Origin: Platerodrilus igneus
Taxonomy: Eukaryota > Arthropoda > Insecta > Coleoptera > Lycidae
Assembly: GCA_036346225.1 (NCBI GenBank)
Contig: JARFIW010001491.1
Coordinates: 3,720,001 to 3,784,000, forward strand
Reading direction: 5' to 3'
Length of the DNA: 64,000 bases
A model generated the notes under the pieces. The model did not search any database and was not told the DNA's origin. It saw nothing but the letters and a program-made list of their open reading frames with translations. Shown here one piece after another: positions 34,501-43,249 of the stretch. A program made the translations under genes and the position numbers. Position 1 is the stretch's first letter. Each line of letters opens with the position of its first letter.

Positions 34501-35630
34501 TTAGAGGCAGCTATTGAGAGGAGATATTTAAAACCACCTTTAGGTGCAAAGTAAGTTCAATTTTGTGTAAAATACTTAATTTTGTATAGCATTTTCTTAA
34601 ATTGTAGCACGGGTGATCCAAATTTGGCAGCAATAGCTCAGGAAGCAACTGGAACATCTGGAGCCATTCAACCTCTTTCTACCACAGATGAAATACCAAA
34701 GGGTTTGATGTTGTGGCGCGAAGCTGTTAATAGAGCTCAGACTTCTGCACAATTAGCTATGTGTCTGTATACGTTGGAAACATCCATCGCTTGGGACAAG
34801 AGTATCATGAAAGCAGTGAGCCACTCTCATGTTCTTACTAAACAGAGAGCTCGCAATTATAACACCAAGCTCAGTGTGGGTGCTTGCGCTTTTTATGGTT
34901 TATTTTCCTTGTTTTTGGGCTTAAGAAAGTTTTTTTATTACAGCCTTGATTTTAACACACTAACTTTTTTTGCAAATGTAGTTTAGGTTAACGGATTTTC
35001 TAATTTAGAAATGGTGATGATTTTCTTGGGTCCATGTTCTTATTTTGCTACAAATCTTTTCTTTCTTTGCATTTAACTCACTTAGTGGCTGTGCTACTAA
35101 TTTTTACTAACCTAGCTTTATATTTTTACTAATCCTAAGGTGAATACTATATATGTTTGCTGCATAACAAAATATTTTACAGAATTGTCAGTTCTGTCAA
35201 AATGGGGACAATGAAGACAAATTATTGCTCTGTGATGGTTGTGATAGAGGCTACCATACTTATTGTTTCAAGCCAAAAATGGAAAATATTCCTGAAGGTG
35301 ACTGGTGAGTGTATTATAAAGTTATGGAAAATCTTTTGATTTATATGTATTGAGGTATTGCCATGAATGTATGAACAAAGCGACTGGAGAACGAAATTGT
35401 ATAGTTTGTGGAAAGAAACAGTCTGTAACAGCTACTCGATTATTACTATGCGAACTTTGTCCACGAGCTTACCATCCTGATTGTGCTAAACCGCCATTAT
35501 CTAAAGCACCTCGAGGCAAATGGTACTGCACCAACTGTTTTTCAAAAAGGCCACAAAAAAAGACTGCTAAGAAAATTAATACATCTAAACCTAAAGATAG
35601 TGAACTGTCTGATCTCTTTCTTCCTTCCAG
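19394..35630 (+). CDS. tou: BAZ2/toutatis-like chromatin remodelling subunit (partial gene, seven exons)
   Basis: Exons 19394-19548, 19596-19762, 19809-21387, 34372-34550, 34608-34815, 35183-35304 and 35355-35630 join in frame with consensus GT-AG sites. The product has, in order, a DDT-distal helix region ([20 protein letters not shown]), the WHIM-type motif [19 protein letters not shown], a long acidic linker with a Lys/Glu coiled coil, [15 protein letters not shown], an AWDKSIMKA block and two C4HC3 PHD fingers. This order matches BAZ2A/BAZ2B and Drosophila toutatis, ISWI-partner nuclear proteins that reposition nucleosomes. The bromodomain and the N-terminal MBD/TAM region are not visible, so both ends are incomplete. 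Homology rests on motif recognition, not a search. Introns are small except the fourth exon's 13-kb upstream intron, which is full of transposon debris. Confidence 0.88.
19596..19762 (+). CDS. tou: BAZ2-like exon, DDT-distal/WHIM1-like segment
   Basis: Acceptor AATTTTGTAG, donor GTAAGT, end phase 2. Encodes [20 protein letters not shown] and then [20 protein letters not shown]. This corresponds to the segment of BAZ2B that reads roughly AHTPAQKASVLAFLINEL followed by LRRDKW, the helical region after the DDT core that helps contact ISWI. Confidence 0.88.
19809..21387 (+). CDS. tou: BAZ2-like large exon: WHIM motif, acidic linker, GWWRI motif
   Basis: A 1579-bp exon: phase-2 entry after TTATAG, phase-0 exit at CAG|GTAATA. 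Early on it has a charged helix ([20 protein letters not shown]) followed by [19 protein letters not shown], the signature also called WAKZ/WHIM. A Ser/Asp/Glu-rich, probably disordered linker follows, then a Lys/Glu/Leu-rich run at about 20670-20790 with repeated KAEVKAEV and KSELKLELK units, likely a coiled coil. Near the end, [16 protein letters not shown] is the conserved block before the PHD region in BAZ2 proteins. Confidence 0.9.
21388..21925. other. Start of the 13-kb intron, no feature recognised
   Basis: Begins with the donor GTAATATTT. No repeat or frame recognised before the dispersed repeat copy at about 21930. Confidence 0.5.
21930..22850 (-). repeat. Dispersed repeat family A, copy 1
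   Basis: It aligns along most of its length with 32155-32960: shared landmarks are GAGTGTTTGATGCATTAA, CTACAGTGGTGC, CACTTATCTTGGTAGG and GACCCCCATTTATTATTC. Identity by eye is moderate, so it is old. No coding frame. The strand is arbitrary. Confidence 0.65.
23570..24036 (+). repeat. Mariner-type non-coding remnant
   Basis: Begins near TATACGGGGTGCATCAATAA, resembling a mariner-type terminal repeat. A block AAATGGCGTCCATAAGAA at 23856 matches AAATGGCATCCACAACAA at 26618, downstream of the mariner transposase remnant, so the two belong to related elements. TACCCTGTACATCC at about 24283 may be the opposite end. Confidence 0.5.
24041..24162 (+). repeat. Penelope-type pseudo-LTR fragment with hammerhead-like fold, copy 1
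   Basis: Shares a ~120-bp sequence with 31532-31653 (inverted) and 53481-53580: TTATTTTGACAACGATCC, CATGGATCGAAA, then GTGGTTTAATTCCCAAAG. GATCC and GGATC can form stem II, followed by GAAA as in a hammerhead. The core before stem II reads TTGACAA in place of CTGATGA. Assignment to Penelope-like elements is an inference. A 60-codon frame across it (24065-24247) is not a gene. Confidence 0.5.
24513..26640 (+). mobile_element. Mariner-type element, degenerate
   Basis: A TACAGGGTACTTCAATAA motif at 24513 resembles a mariner end. The transposase remnant is at 25700-26460, and 3' non-coding DNA with AAATGGCATCCACAAC follows at 26618. Boundaries are approximate. Confidence 0.55.
25700..26460 (+). 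pseudogene. Mariner/IS630-type transposase remnant
   Basis: Pieces in different frames match the insect mariner-like family: [15 protein letters not shown], then GPYFI with [29 protein letters not shown] (normally QQDGAPPHN, so the second catalytic Asp reads Asn), [20 protein letters not shown] and an altered form of the SPDLTPLDFFLWG block. The region around the first catalytic residue appears deleted. Stops are numerous and the gene is dead. Confidence 0.75.
26650..28237. other. Intronic AT-rich DNA, nothing recognised
   Basis: No frame or conserved repeat identified. It may contain decayed dispersed-repeat sequence, because the tail-like CTTACCACTGAAGGTGGG at about 28625 resembles the end of family A. 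Confidence 0.4.
28238..28560. repeat. GC-rich repeat with GACGGACA run and terminal hairpin
   Basis: A sharp GC-rich island in AT-rich DNA. It starts CCCCGGGGGGGTCGGG, contains GTCCCCGTGGCCCGATTTC, a run of GGACGGACAGACGGACA-type units at about 28490-28525, and ends with the perfect hairpin AACGAAC-GAA-GTTCGTT. Tails of GACGGACA units are common in dispersed insect repeats. It is likely a short non-autonomous element, of unknown family. Confidence 0.55.
28690..28720. repeat. Short dispersed repeat shared with 31320-31350
   Basis: ACATCAATAAGTGTACAGAA recurs with one change at about 31320, both followed by ATAGGAAT. Probably the end of an unrecognised repeat family. Confidence 0.5.
29085..30000 (+). 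pseudogene. Second mariner-type transposase remnant
   Basis: Begins with a helix-turn-helix region (about 29150-29270): [19 protein letters not shown]. Then come [23 protein letters not shown] near the first catalytic acid, and, after frame changes, a stretch corresponding to [37 protein letters not shown] and NPHELREAI. The motif order is that of mariner/Tc1-superfamily transposases. It is unrelated in detail to the copy at 25700. Confidence 0.75.
30297..30720 (+). repeat. Mariner-type terminal and subterminal non-coding DNA
   Basis: Starts at TATAGGGTGTCTTCC, a typical end of insect mariner-like elements, followed by AT-rich non-coding sequence. No transposase follows, so it is a truncated or MITE-like copy. 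Its other end was not found. Confidence 0.45.
30721..31516. other. Intronic DNA, nothing firm recognised
   Basis: No coding frame. Only the short repeat at 31320-31350 stands out. Confidence 0.45.
31517..31722 (-). mobile_element. Penelope-type foldback copy with target duplication
   Basis: A 177-bp insert (31532-31708) lies between ATTCATTCCCTTTAT (31517-31531) and ATTCATTCCCTTAT (31709-31722), a 14-15-bp target duplication. The insert is an inverted repeat: CTTCTTAATCTTCTTTGGG...TAGTTTTTAAAA (31555-31600) pairs with 31664-31707. The left arm continues into a hammerhead-like segment (minus strand, 31603-31653). Inverted terminal pieces and variable-length duplications are known for Penelope-like insertions. 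It matches 24041-24162. Confidence 0.6.
32155..32960 (-). repeat. Dispersed repeat family A, copy 2
   Basis: Landmarks are GGGACGGGAATCTCGTACC, CTACAGTGGTGCAGGAGTGG, AGCACTTACCCTATTAGG and AACCCTCATTTATTATTCC. It aligns with copy 1 along about 800 bp and shares its head motif with copies at 36070 and 54100. No coding potential seen. Confidence 0.65.
33000..33826. other. Intronic DNA, nothing recognised
   Basis: A 72-codon frame at 33356-33574 has no recognisable motif and is treated as chance. Confidence 0.45.
33827..34160. mobile_element. MITE-like element with 14-bp perfect TIRs
   Basis: TTTTTCGTCGACCG at 33827-33840 is repeated exactly in inverted form at 34147-34160. The 334-bp interior is non-coding and contains a palindrome, TGCATTAATG-GACGT-CATTAATGCA, at about 33889-33911. 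Target duplication is unclear. Confidence 0.55.
34164..34287. repeat. Nested hairpin repeat next to the MITE
   Basis: A near-perfect inverted repeat: GGCGATTAATAATC (34185-34198) pairs with GATTATTAATCGCC. An inner stem, AAAGCAC and GTGCTTT, encloses CTTGCGTCGCTCG, and the outer arms TAATCAACT and AGTTGATTA extend it. It ends 85 bp before the next BAZ2-like exon. Confidence 0.6.
34372..34550 (+). CDS. tou: BAZ2-like exon after the long intron
   Basis: Acceptor GTCTGCAG, phase-0 entry, donor AA|GTAAGT with phase-2 exit. Encodes [20 protein letters not shown] and [19 protein letters not shown], continuing the conserved region between the GWWRI block and the PHD finger. Confidence 0.85.
34608..34815 (+). 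CDS. tou: BAZ2-like exon with AWDKSIMKA block
   Basis: Acceptor AAATTGTAG, donor GCA|GTGAGC. Encodes [15 protein letters not shown], then [20 protein letters not shown] and [15 protein letters not shown], which closely resembles the segment just before the PHD finger in BAZ2 proteins. The reading frame continues past the donor by chance. Confidence 0.88.
35183..35304 (+). CDS. tou: BAZ2-like exon: first PHD finger
   Basis: Acceptor TTTTACAG, donor TG|GTGAGT. Reads [20 protein letters not shown] and [11 protein letters not shown]. The C4HC3 ligands are completed by YCHEC at the start of the next exon. PHD fingers of this class bind histone H3 tails. Confidence 0.92.
35355..35630 (+). CDS. tou: BAZ2-like exon: end of PHD1 and a second PHD finger
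   Basis: After WYCHEC completes the first finger, a second complete C4HC3 finger follows: [24 protein letters not shown] and WYCTNC. A basic KKTAKK stretch and a Ser/Asp-rich tail lead to the donor CCAG|GTATGT. Vertebrate BAZ2 proteins have one PHD before the bromodomain, so the second finger is notable. I found no bromodomain exon in the rest of the window. Confidence 0.9.
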
Positions 35631-36060
35631 GTATGTATTAGTATATAACATGAAACTGTTTACAGAAGAAAATACATTACTTACTAAATGTTGACATGGT
35701 TACTGCACTTGGGTTGTATTGACTACTTTTCTTGAATCATTTTATTGAATACCATGACAATATAAATAACCAGGGGTGTCTACTATGTATCGCAAGTACC
35801 TCCATTGCAGGTAATCCTCTAAGCTTTGGGAACGCTTTATGCATTATCACTACGGGCATTATAGAATGATTTTCAATTCAAAACCAACAATACCTATTTA
35901 ACTTACTACAAAAGTTCATAAAAAACATACAAATATGTTATAGTTGTATGAACTCAGTCTGGCCATTGTCTAACTTACAGTTTTAAACCAGCACAATTGT
36001 GTATTTTGCTATCTATCGGTTATAGTTTTCCAAAGGGGATTTGCTCTGGGTAAAATGAGC
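35631..36060. other. Start of the next intron, nothing recognised
   Basis: Begins with the donor GTATGTATT. No exon or repeat recognised up to the family A copy. Confidence 0.5.
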
Positions 36061-36064
36061 TTGA

Positions 36065-38225
36065 AGATAATTAAACTTTGAGTTGTCCTGAAGGACCGAG
36101 GATCCCGTAACAATGTAAGGGCACGTCAGCTAACCGCAGAAGTGCAGGAGTGAGTCCTTGTGGAAAAATGCGTTAAGGTAATTCGTGCAGACAAGCAAGA
36201 AAGCAGCAAAAGTAAAGAAAGCAGCATGCAGAGGGTACCGCAACAACAAAAGGAATTTGTAAGAATTTATTGCCGTGCTAGCTGAAATGCCATAGAGTGG
36301 GGTGGGTCTCACAGAAAGAAAAATAGGAAACCTAAACAAAATAAATTTATTAGAACCTTTAGTTAAAAACATGATATCAAAAGAGTATTTACCCATCCTC
36401 TAGTTACAACTATGATACACAAAACCAGTTATTGGAATGAGAAATAACATTTACCCAAAATATATCCCGAAGGATGTATACAGTATGAAAAAATTTATAC
36501 AAACTAATAATTGATCAGCAAAAGGAAAAAAATTACTTGGTTTTCAGTCCCATGGTGACCACAAAATGTACATATTAATAAAAGGAGGTGTTTACTTACA
36601 TAATTGTGGCACTGCAGGACCCGTTTAAAAATAGAATGCATTTCACCCATAGACAATCCAGAAGTGGGTACAAATGTCTGTCCTAAATAGTAAGGTAACT
36701 GTAAAAGAAAATGTATAAAAACTGTAAATGTTAAGCTTCTTCAATACTCAATTGAACGAACAATGCTTACGTTATCTCATGCTTCCATTTTGGCACCAAT
36801 GAATACCAAAGAAAATCCAACCCAGTTTATTGTTGATCGAAATCACCAAACGGTGCAGCAAAGAAGAAAAAAACCAATCCCTACAGGTGAGCGGGATGTA
36901 CAGCATCTCCCTTAACTCGATCCCCGAGGAATACTCTGCTTGGCACATTCCAGAAATCTACAAAATTAACCAAAGCTTGCCTTTATAAACATACTACTCA
37001 GTAGGAGCTGTAGACAGAGCAGAAATCATCCTGATACTACTATGCCAATTCATTCATCTCCAATCGAAATAGCCAGATTTGCTACTTTCCTTCAAATCAC
37101 AGTTCATCCAAACAACCAATTAACAACTGTCGTTATCGTTGAATAAAAAGAGCGCTGCATTTGTTGTAGACACAACCAATCAAAGTACTTAAACTGCAAG
37201 TATCTTCATATAAAATAAGAGCACTTATGTTACTAAACTTAGCACAATTAAATATTTGCATTTTTGAAGGACACAGAATACCTTTAATTTTGCATCACCG
37301 AAACTAAGTAAAGAAATTATTCGAGACACTCGAAGAACATCGCGATCTCAGATCTCTTTCTATGAAAGGCCTCTGCAGAAAATCCCATTTTCCACTTAAC
37401 TTGAAGGTATATATGTAGATAAACTACGTGCAGGTATTGTGTCTTCCTTTTAAAAACATTTTCCCGTCCAAAACAAGCACGGAAGGTATTCTCAAAACAA
37501 AACCTGTAGTTAAGGGACAATAACAAAGCTAATAAACATGAAAAGTTGCTTGAATAACGTCTGCTTTGACAAGATAGCAAGGTGGGCAATTTCCATTGTT
37601 TGAAAACTGTGTTCTTGAATAGATGTTTAACCACGTTCTAATTTTGATAATAGTATTTTCGAAGTAAATGCTTTTGATAACAACACTTTACAATTTAATA
37701 AAGCACACATATTTGTAGCCCTTTTAAACTTTAGGAAACCACAACGTACATTTCATGCCATCAAAACAACCATATTTCCAAGCAAATGTTTTAGATAACT
37801 AAATATGTTCATAATTAGGAAAAATGCGATGTACAACAAAATTTCTCTCTTATTCGAACATGTTTGAGGCGAAGTGTTTTGATAAATCAAATCCGCTTTA
37901 GTTATTTACTTGTACTAATAACAGCTTGAGTTTTCACGTTCTCAACATAGAATAGATTCCAAATATTTAACTTTATAGTGAATGTTTAATAGAAATTCTA
38001 TGGAATAAATCATAATTCCAAATTAAAAAAGTCGTCGATACTTGTTAATGAAAATTCACATAATCGTGAATACAATAAGAAATGCGAGATTTACTTAGGA
38101 ATAGTGTGGTAACTGTAACTAACAAACGAGAAAACAACAGAAATTCGTATTAAAAATAACAAACAAACTGGCTGAAATACATAAAAACTACGTTAAATCA
38201 GCACTTACCCTGAAAGGGGGTTTCC
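36065..38225 (-). repeat. Dispersed repeat family A, long copy 3
   Basis: The head at 36080 (GAAGGACCGAGGATCCCG...GCAGAAGTGCAGGAGTGAGT) matches copies 2 and 4. The tail at about 38200, CAGCACTTACCCTGAAAGG, matches their tails. Here head and tail are 2.1 kb apart, against about 150-200 bp in other copies, so this may be the longer parental form. On the minus strand the two edges read TTTCAGGGTAAGTG and CCTTCAGGACAA, a possible short target duplication. No coding frame identified. Confidence 0.55.
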
Positions 38226-39139
38226 CTGCCGAAATAGAGAAATGTCAAATTGTCAGTCACAGAAATGTCTTTTGGATATTATATATACACGAAAGGCGAT
38301 TTTTCCGCACAAATCTCCCTTGCTTCGGGCATAATTAAATAAAATTGTAAAATAAAGTACTTTTTCCAAAAAGAGCATCACTGTGGTAGGTGGATATTTT
38401 TCACAATTAGCTGAGTTTACCTCGTTCCTAAATGAATTTAAATTTAAAATTTGGTTGGCAATGCACTTAAGAAGACGTGGAAAACAACCTTTTCGTTCTA
38501 CTCTTTCATAAAGTGTAAATTATTTTAATGAATACAAACTAATTTACATTATGAGAGATCATTTATGTTCTAACATCTAATGAGAATCCCAAATTGTACT
38601 TGATACCTATCTTCGTAAAAGAATTTTTCCTCTTGTAGTTAAACTACGCACACGACCTCGACTACTCACAGTTGTTACAACAGTCGAATCGCTATCTATA
38701 TTAAAATTATAATTTCTAAAATTACTAAAGTTATGTTATCACTATCAAATTCTCATTGTAGTAAGAGAAGATAAGATGTTCACAAATCTTCACCTTCAGA
38801 ACTCATATATTGCTTGCTGCATCCTTTGCTTTATTTTTCGTGTAACTGGCCTTTTATATATTATTATTTATATATATTTATATATATTATATATTACTTC
38901 ACTTCTGTTACTATCAGTATTGTCAGTAGTAGATGTTTAGCGACAATAGGAATTTGATTCTGCTTTCATTTTAAAAGTTTATGTTTAACTACTGGTTTCT
39001 TTATTTTTTTCTTATTATCACTATTATTATTTTCGATACTGGATGTTGGGCGATTAGTATTAGAATCTGAATTTGTTCTTTCTATCGATTTTCGTGTAAC
39101 TGGTGGTTTATGTGAAACGGCAGAACATACTTCAACATT
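38226..39139. other. No gene recognised
   Basis: AT-rich, with a TATATATT-rich patch at 38860-38895. Part may be the 3' non-coding end of the minus-strand reverse transcriptase element that follows. Confidence 0.4.
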
Positions 39140-41718
39140 AATTTGATTACTTACATCGAATCTATTAGGTTTCAGTTGCGCACAGAGAAATATTTTATCC
39201 AAATTAACTGAAGTGGGAAAGTACAAAAAAAGTGCTCTTTGTATAGCTATATTTATTTCTTTATATAAGAAGGGCAGTTGTTCTGAGATCATGTGTCTCC
39301 TGTGTTATTCTTTTTCCAATTTTGCCTATAAATTGTAATGCCTGGGAACCAAAAACGTCAAAAGTTTCCGTGACCACTAGATAAAAGATAAAAATTTTCT
39401 CCAAATCTGTATATTTCTTACATTTTAGTTTTTCATCAGACAATGCACCGACTTCAGCCGTCAATGGTCATAGCTAGATATGAAGTGTCTAAAGTATCAG
39501 TACATGTGAAGTCCCATACTATCGAATTTCCATATTCCCAAGGGACAAGTGTCATGCCATTAGGACGTTTAACATTAGAGCAACTTATACCTGCTGGTAT
39601 GGATTGAACAGTTGCTAAGCTCAAGGCACGTTTAATCAAGTCGTTAACTGCATTGTTTCTAGATAAACAGCCTGCACTGAATTTGCAGCTTGTTTGATAA
39701 ATAATGAACCACATCTACATAAATGCATAGTTTTGTTAAGTCAATAGCCAATTGAGACTCTAAACAAATCATTATTTAAAAGTGTACCTAGCGAAGCTAC
39801 AGGTAGTGCGTTTAGCAAAGCACTGAATTATTTGGAAATTATTGCATTCAAGCGAACCTTTTCAATTGGATTCGTAACCATCTCAATTAGTTGTTCCGAA
39901 ACTAAATCTAGTAATGGGCTGTCCCAGAATTTTTGTATCAAACGCCTTTTTTTTTTGTTGAAATAGTGCACTTGACGTCCACGGTTTTTGGGCTTCAATG
40001 AAAGTATGGTCGGATGTATCTGGTATGTTGGTTAAGATAATGTCTATTACATGAGAAACACAACAGTTGGAAGAGATAGAAGGCGGTAAAACAAGAGACG
40101 ATGTTAATTAAATTTTCAAACTGCCTCTGGAAGCTGGAAATGTCGCTTGTATCCATTGAAGTGGTTATTAGTAATTTCCTCGAGAGTTTTTCGTAAATAT
40201 TTATCAATGCGTTGCAATCCAGTTTCATCATGCCAAGTTGGGTAACATTTTAATGAATGCATTAGGTTTGATATTGCCAAACAATTTTTCAATAAAAAGT
40301 AAGATTAGTGGTCAGGTAGACTCACAAGACGACATATCAGAATTAGTGATTGTAATTTTGCCTCTAAACAATTAGAAATTTCTGTATTGGAAAGAGGGAC
40401 ACCAAGCAGAAATCATTTGGCAGCATATGTCAATTTAATGCCTGGTGTAATAGGTAAAAATTGTTCAATAATTGTGGATTTTTATGCTTTACAAAGATTT
40501 CACACTTTTATTAAACCAATTTTATTTGATTCCAAGATTGTTTTCCAGTAACTAACAAACTGTCTGAACATCACCACCTATGGATCCATCATCTAGATAC
40601 CAACAATTGAATTCAGTTGATATGTTTTTCATAATATTTTCGATAGCAAGGCCGAATAGGGCGAGACCCAGGCAATCTCCCTGTTGAACGCTGCGTTGAG
40701 ATAGTATTGCTTCCTTACTAAACATCAGGTAGGAGTGCTTTCGATAGCATTGTGCTACGAAAGAATAAATTTCAGGAATTTTAGAGCTTACTTTTTGAAG
40801 CATCAAATCTCTATGAAGCATATTAAACGCGTTCTTGTAATCTAGTTTGATGAATACTTTTTGTTTGGAAAAATTTTGTCAGTGAATATATTGCCTAGCA
40901 GAATGAGCAACTGCAACAATTTCACCAGGTGTTCCGAAGCCAAATTGTGTAGATCTTAATTGTTCTCATAGTTTCTCTAATATTTTGCTACATGTAATGT
41001 TGGATACAAGATAGTGATAAAAGGTGCCAACTGCAATCGGTCAAATACCTTTATTCTCAAATAGTTCGACTTAACTGCCAAATAACTGCTCTTTAGTAAT
41101 ACTTCTAGATTCACTTAATTTAGTTACCCGCTCTAAAAATGCATTTATACTTAAATCATCAGTTTCTCCATTAAATTTTTAACCCCAACTACTAATTGTA
41201 GATTTTTGAATAAGGTTACATTTTTCTAACATACTCAATGCCAAATCTGATACATTACTATTATTTATTTTAGCAGAAATTTGATTCGAACTTCCTGTGG
41301 CCGTCCAGAGTTCATATCTAAATTATTTAAAGTAATGTCTAAAACCTCTTCTGATGTTTTAGTTGCATCAATTTTTGATTTGTAATAAAAAATATACGAT
41401 ATTGCTATAGACAATAGTTTTTGATTCTTCTTCTAATATATTTTCCTCCGATGACTTAATATATTCAAGTCTATTTAAAATGTGAACCAATTTAGTTTCG
41501 ATTTTTCAAATAGATTAACCTAATCATACATTAACAGTTTTTGGTTTTTCAGCTATCGCTATTAGTTCATATGAAGCTACAAGATTAATTTTTTTAAAAC
41601 TTTTCCCTTGTTTTTCTAATTCTAAAAGTTCGCAACGTAAATTTTGTAAATCTCTAACATTAGCTGTATTTGGAGGTTGTGCTCCTCGATACAGTAATTC
41701 AAACATCAATTCTTCCAT
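39140..41718 (-). pseudogene. Reverse-transcriptase element protein (WYLDDG type), degenerate
   Basis: On the minus strand, after MEELMFELLYRGAQPPNTAN (41718), come RT motif A at about 40850 (KLDYKNAFNMLHRDLM), the motif RSVQQGDCLGLALFGLAIEN, and the catalytic FNCWYLDDGSIGGD (40552-40821). Downstream frames give SYFLLKNCLAI (about 40330), FWDSPLLDLVSEQLIE (about 39900), SIVWDFTCTDTLDTSYLA (about 39500) and ETFDVFGSQALQFIGKIGKR (39261-39464), ending near SIERTNSDSN. I recognise this set from unnamed insect RT proteins. The clade is unknown to me. Many frameshifts and stops make it non-functional. Confidence 0.7.
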
Positions 41719-41719
41719 A

Positions 41720-42161
41720 ATCGCTTAACCATAAACTACATTTTAAATTTATTTTGCAATATTTTCCAATAATACTAATAATACGATAGTTAAATATTTT
41801 TTAAATACAGGAAAATTGACACATTACGATCCAAAAAATCAATGCGATTGTAACTATGAATCCTTTTAATCGTTTATTGGGCATCAAAATATATTATGGG
41901 TAGAGATAAATTGTAAAAACATTAACGTTATAAGGAAATTACAATCATACATAAAAAAGATAAAACGTTTTAGAACTCTGTTTAACTGAATTAACATCAG
42001 AATACAATTCAATATATATTATCCCTACAAATCTTGTTTGTATTCTAGAATAGAAGTCAAACTTGCAACATACGAATTAAATTATACCACCACACAATTA
42101 CCTTTTATGGTTATGCTGTACAATCGCTTTAAGTAACATTTACCAAAAAAAGAAAACTCAC
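41720..42161. other. No feature recognised
   Basis: AT-rich stretch between the RT element and a candidate exon. Confidence 0.4.
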
Positions 42162-42261
42162 CAGCTGCTCTAATCCTATCTAATTTATACACACCAGTCT
42201 TAACCATGAGCCATACTCCTTTATTTTCGAGACGGATCGTTGAGCCACGTAGCTGTTCTTC
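42162..42261 (-). CDS. Isolated candidate exon of an unknown minus-strand gene
   Basis: A 100-bp minus-strand open segment between an acceptor (ATTACTTTAG) and a strong donor (GCTG|GTGAGTTTTC). It encodes EEQLRGSTIRLENKGVWLM followed by KTGVYKLDRIRAA in phase 0, leaving phase 1. The peptide looks like a folded domain and is more GC-rich than its surroundings. I do not recognise the gene, and no partner exons were found nearby. It could belong to a host gene on the opposite strand or be captured sequence. Confidence 0.4.
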
Positions 42262-42699
42262 CTAAAGTAATTGTTTCAAAAAATAAGAATTATTTAATTA
42301 AGTTGACCATTGACCTGTTCTTTTAAATTTATTACCAAAACACAGCTGATTTGCAATACATTAAATTTCAAATAAATTAAATCATGTTATTGACTAAGTG
42401 TATGCCTTTGGTGGGGGTAACCATAACTTAGATTAACATATGAATTTCATTTTTAAAATAAAAGAAGAAACCGTTAGATGTATAAACATAACTCAGAGCT
42501 GAACAATCATTAAAATTATTTTTATTATGAGTTGCCGTACACAGTTTGAAAATAAGATGTAAAAACTTTTAAAATGTTCACTCCTTCATGGCGAACCATT
42601 TGGTAAGATACGTCCACTTCAAATAAAGTTCAGAATAAATAATCTGGAACCAGGTGATCCTTGCACAAAGAAGTTGCTCTGAGGGCACTGCTTTTCTCA

Positions 42700-43245
42700 G
42701 AAAATAACTAAATTCTTGCATAACTGTTAGTCTTGGATCTAATTTGATGACGGTATTGGCAGCTATCTCTTCTGGCGCATCCACCTCGTCGTTGGAAATA
42801 ACAGTCAACACTCTTTGCTTGATCTTGGTAGGCAACCGGTTGATAGCAACAAACAAGGACCTGGATGTTGGTTCCCTGGAAAATTACTTCTTGCATATTT
42901 CGAACTATTCTCCAATCTAAGCAATCAAGTCCACAGCCTAGCTTAGACACCGCTAGTCTTGGTACTCCATTTTCAATCATCTGCGCCTTAAGATTCAGCA
43001 AAGCCTTTCATAGATGTCCATAACTAGGTCTTTGCCATGAAGAATTTTTGATAACCAAATAGTAAATATACCGCTTTCCATCCTGAAGAACCAAGACTTT
43101 TCCTACACTTGGCTGCTGTTGTACTAATTTATTCACACATCCAAACATTTCTTGAAAACACCAGCTATCCTCTTGACATTTGCAGATCTTGAGCTACGCA
43201 ATGTGCAAGAGAATACCTAAGCTTAGAACCAAGAAAAAGCTGCTC
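42700..43245 (-). pseudogene. Macro-domain (OARD1/TARG1-like) pseudogene
   Basis: Minus-strand pieces follow the OARD1 fold in order: LFLGSKLRYSLAHCVAQDLQ with MSRG (about 43190-43235), MFGCVNKLVQQQPSVGKVLV and GKRYIYYLVIKNSS (about 43040-43150), then LAVSKLGCGLDCLDWRIVRN (about 42900-42960) and a final strand, NIQVLVCCYQ. In OARD1 the GCGLD and YYLVTK motifs bind ADP-ribose and carry deacylase activity. Here a frameshift after MSRG and an in-frame stop after SYGHL break the gene. There are no introns, which suggests a retrocopy or part of a mobile element. The frame downstream of the domain (42578-42856) is not recognised. Confidence 0.7.
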
Positions 43246-43249
43246 CCGG

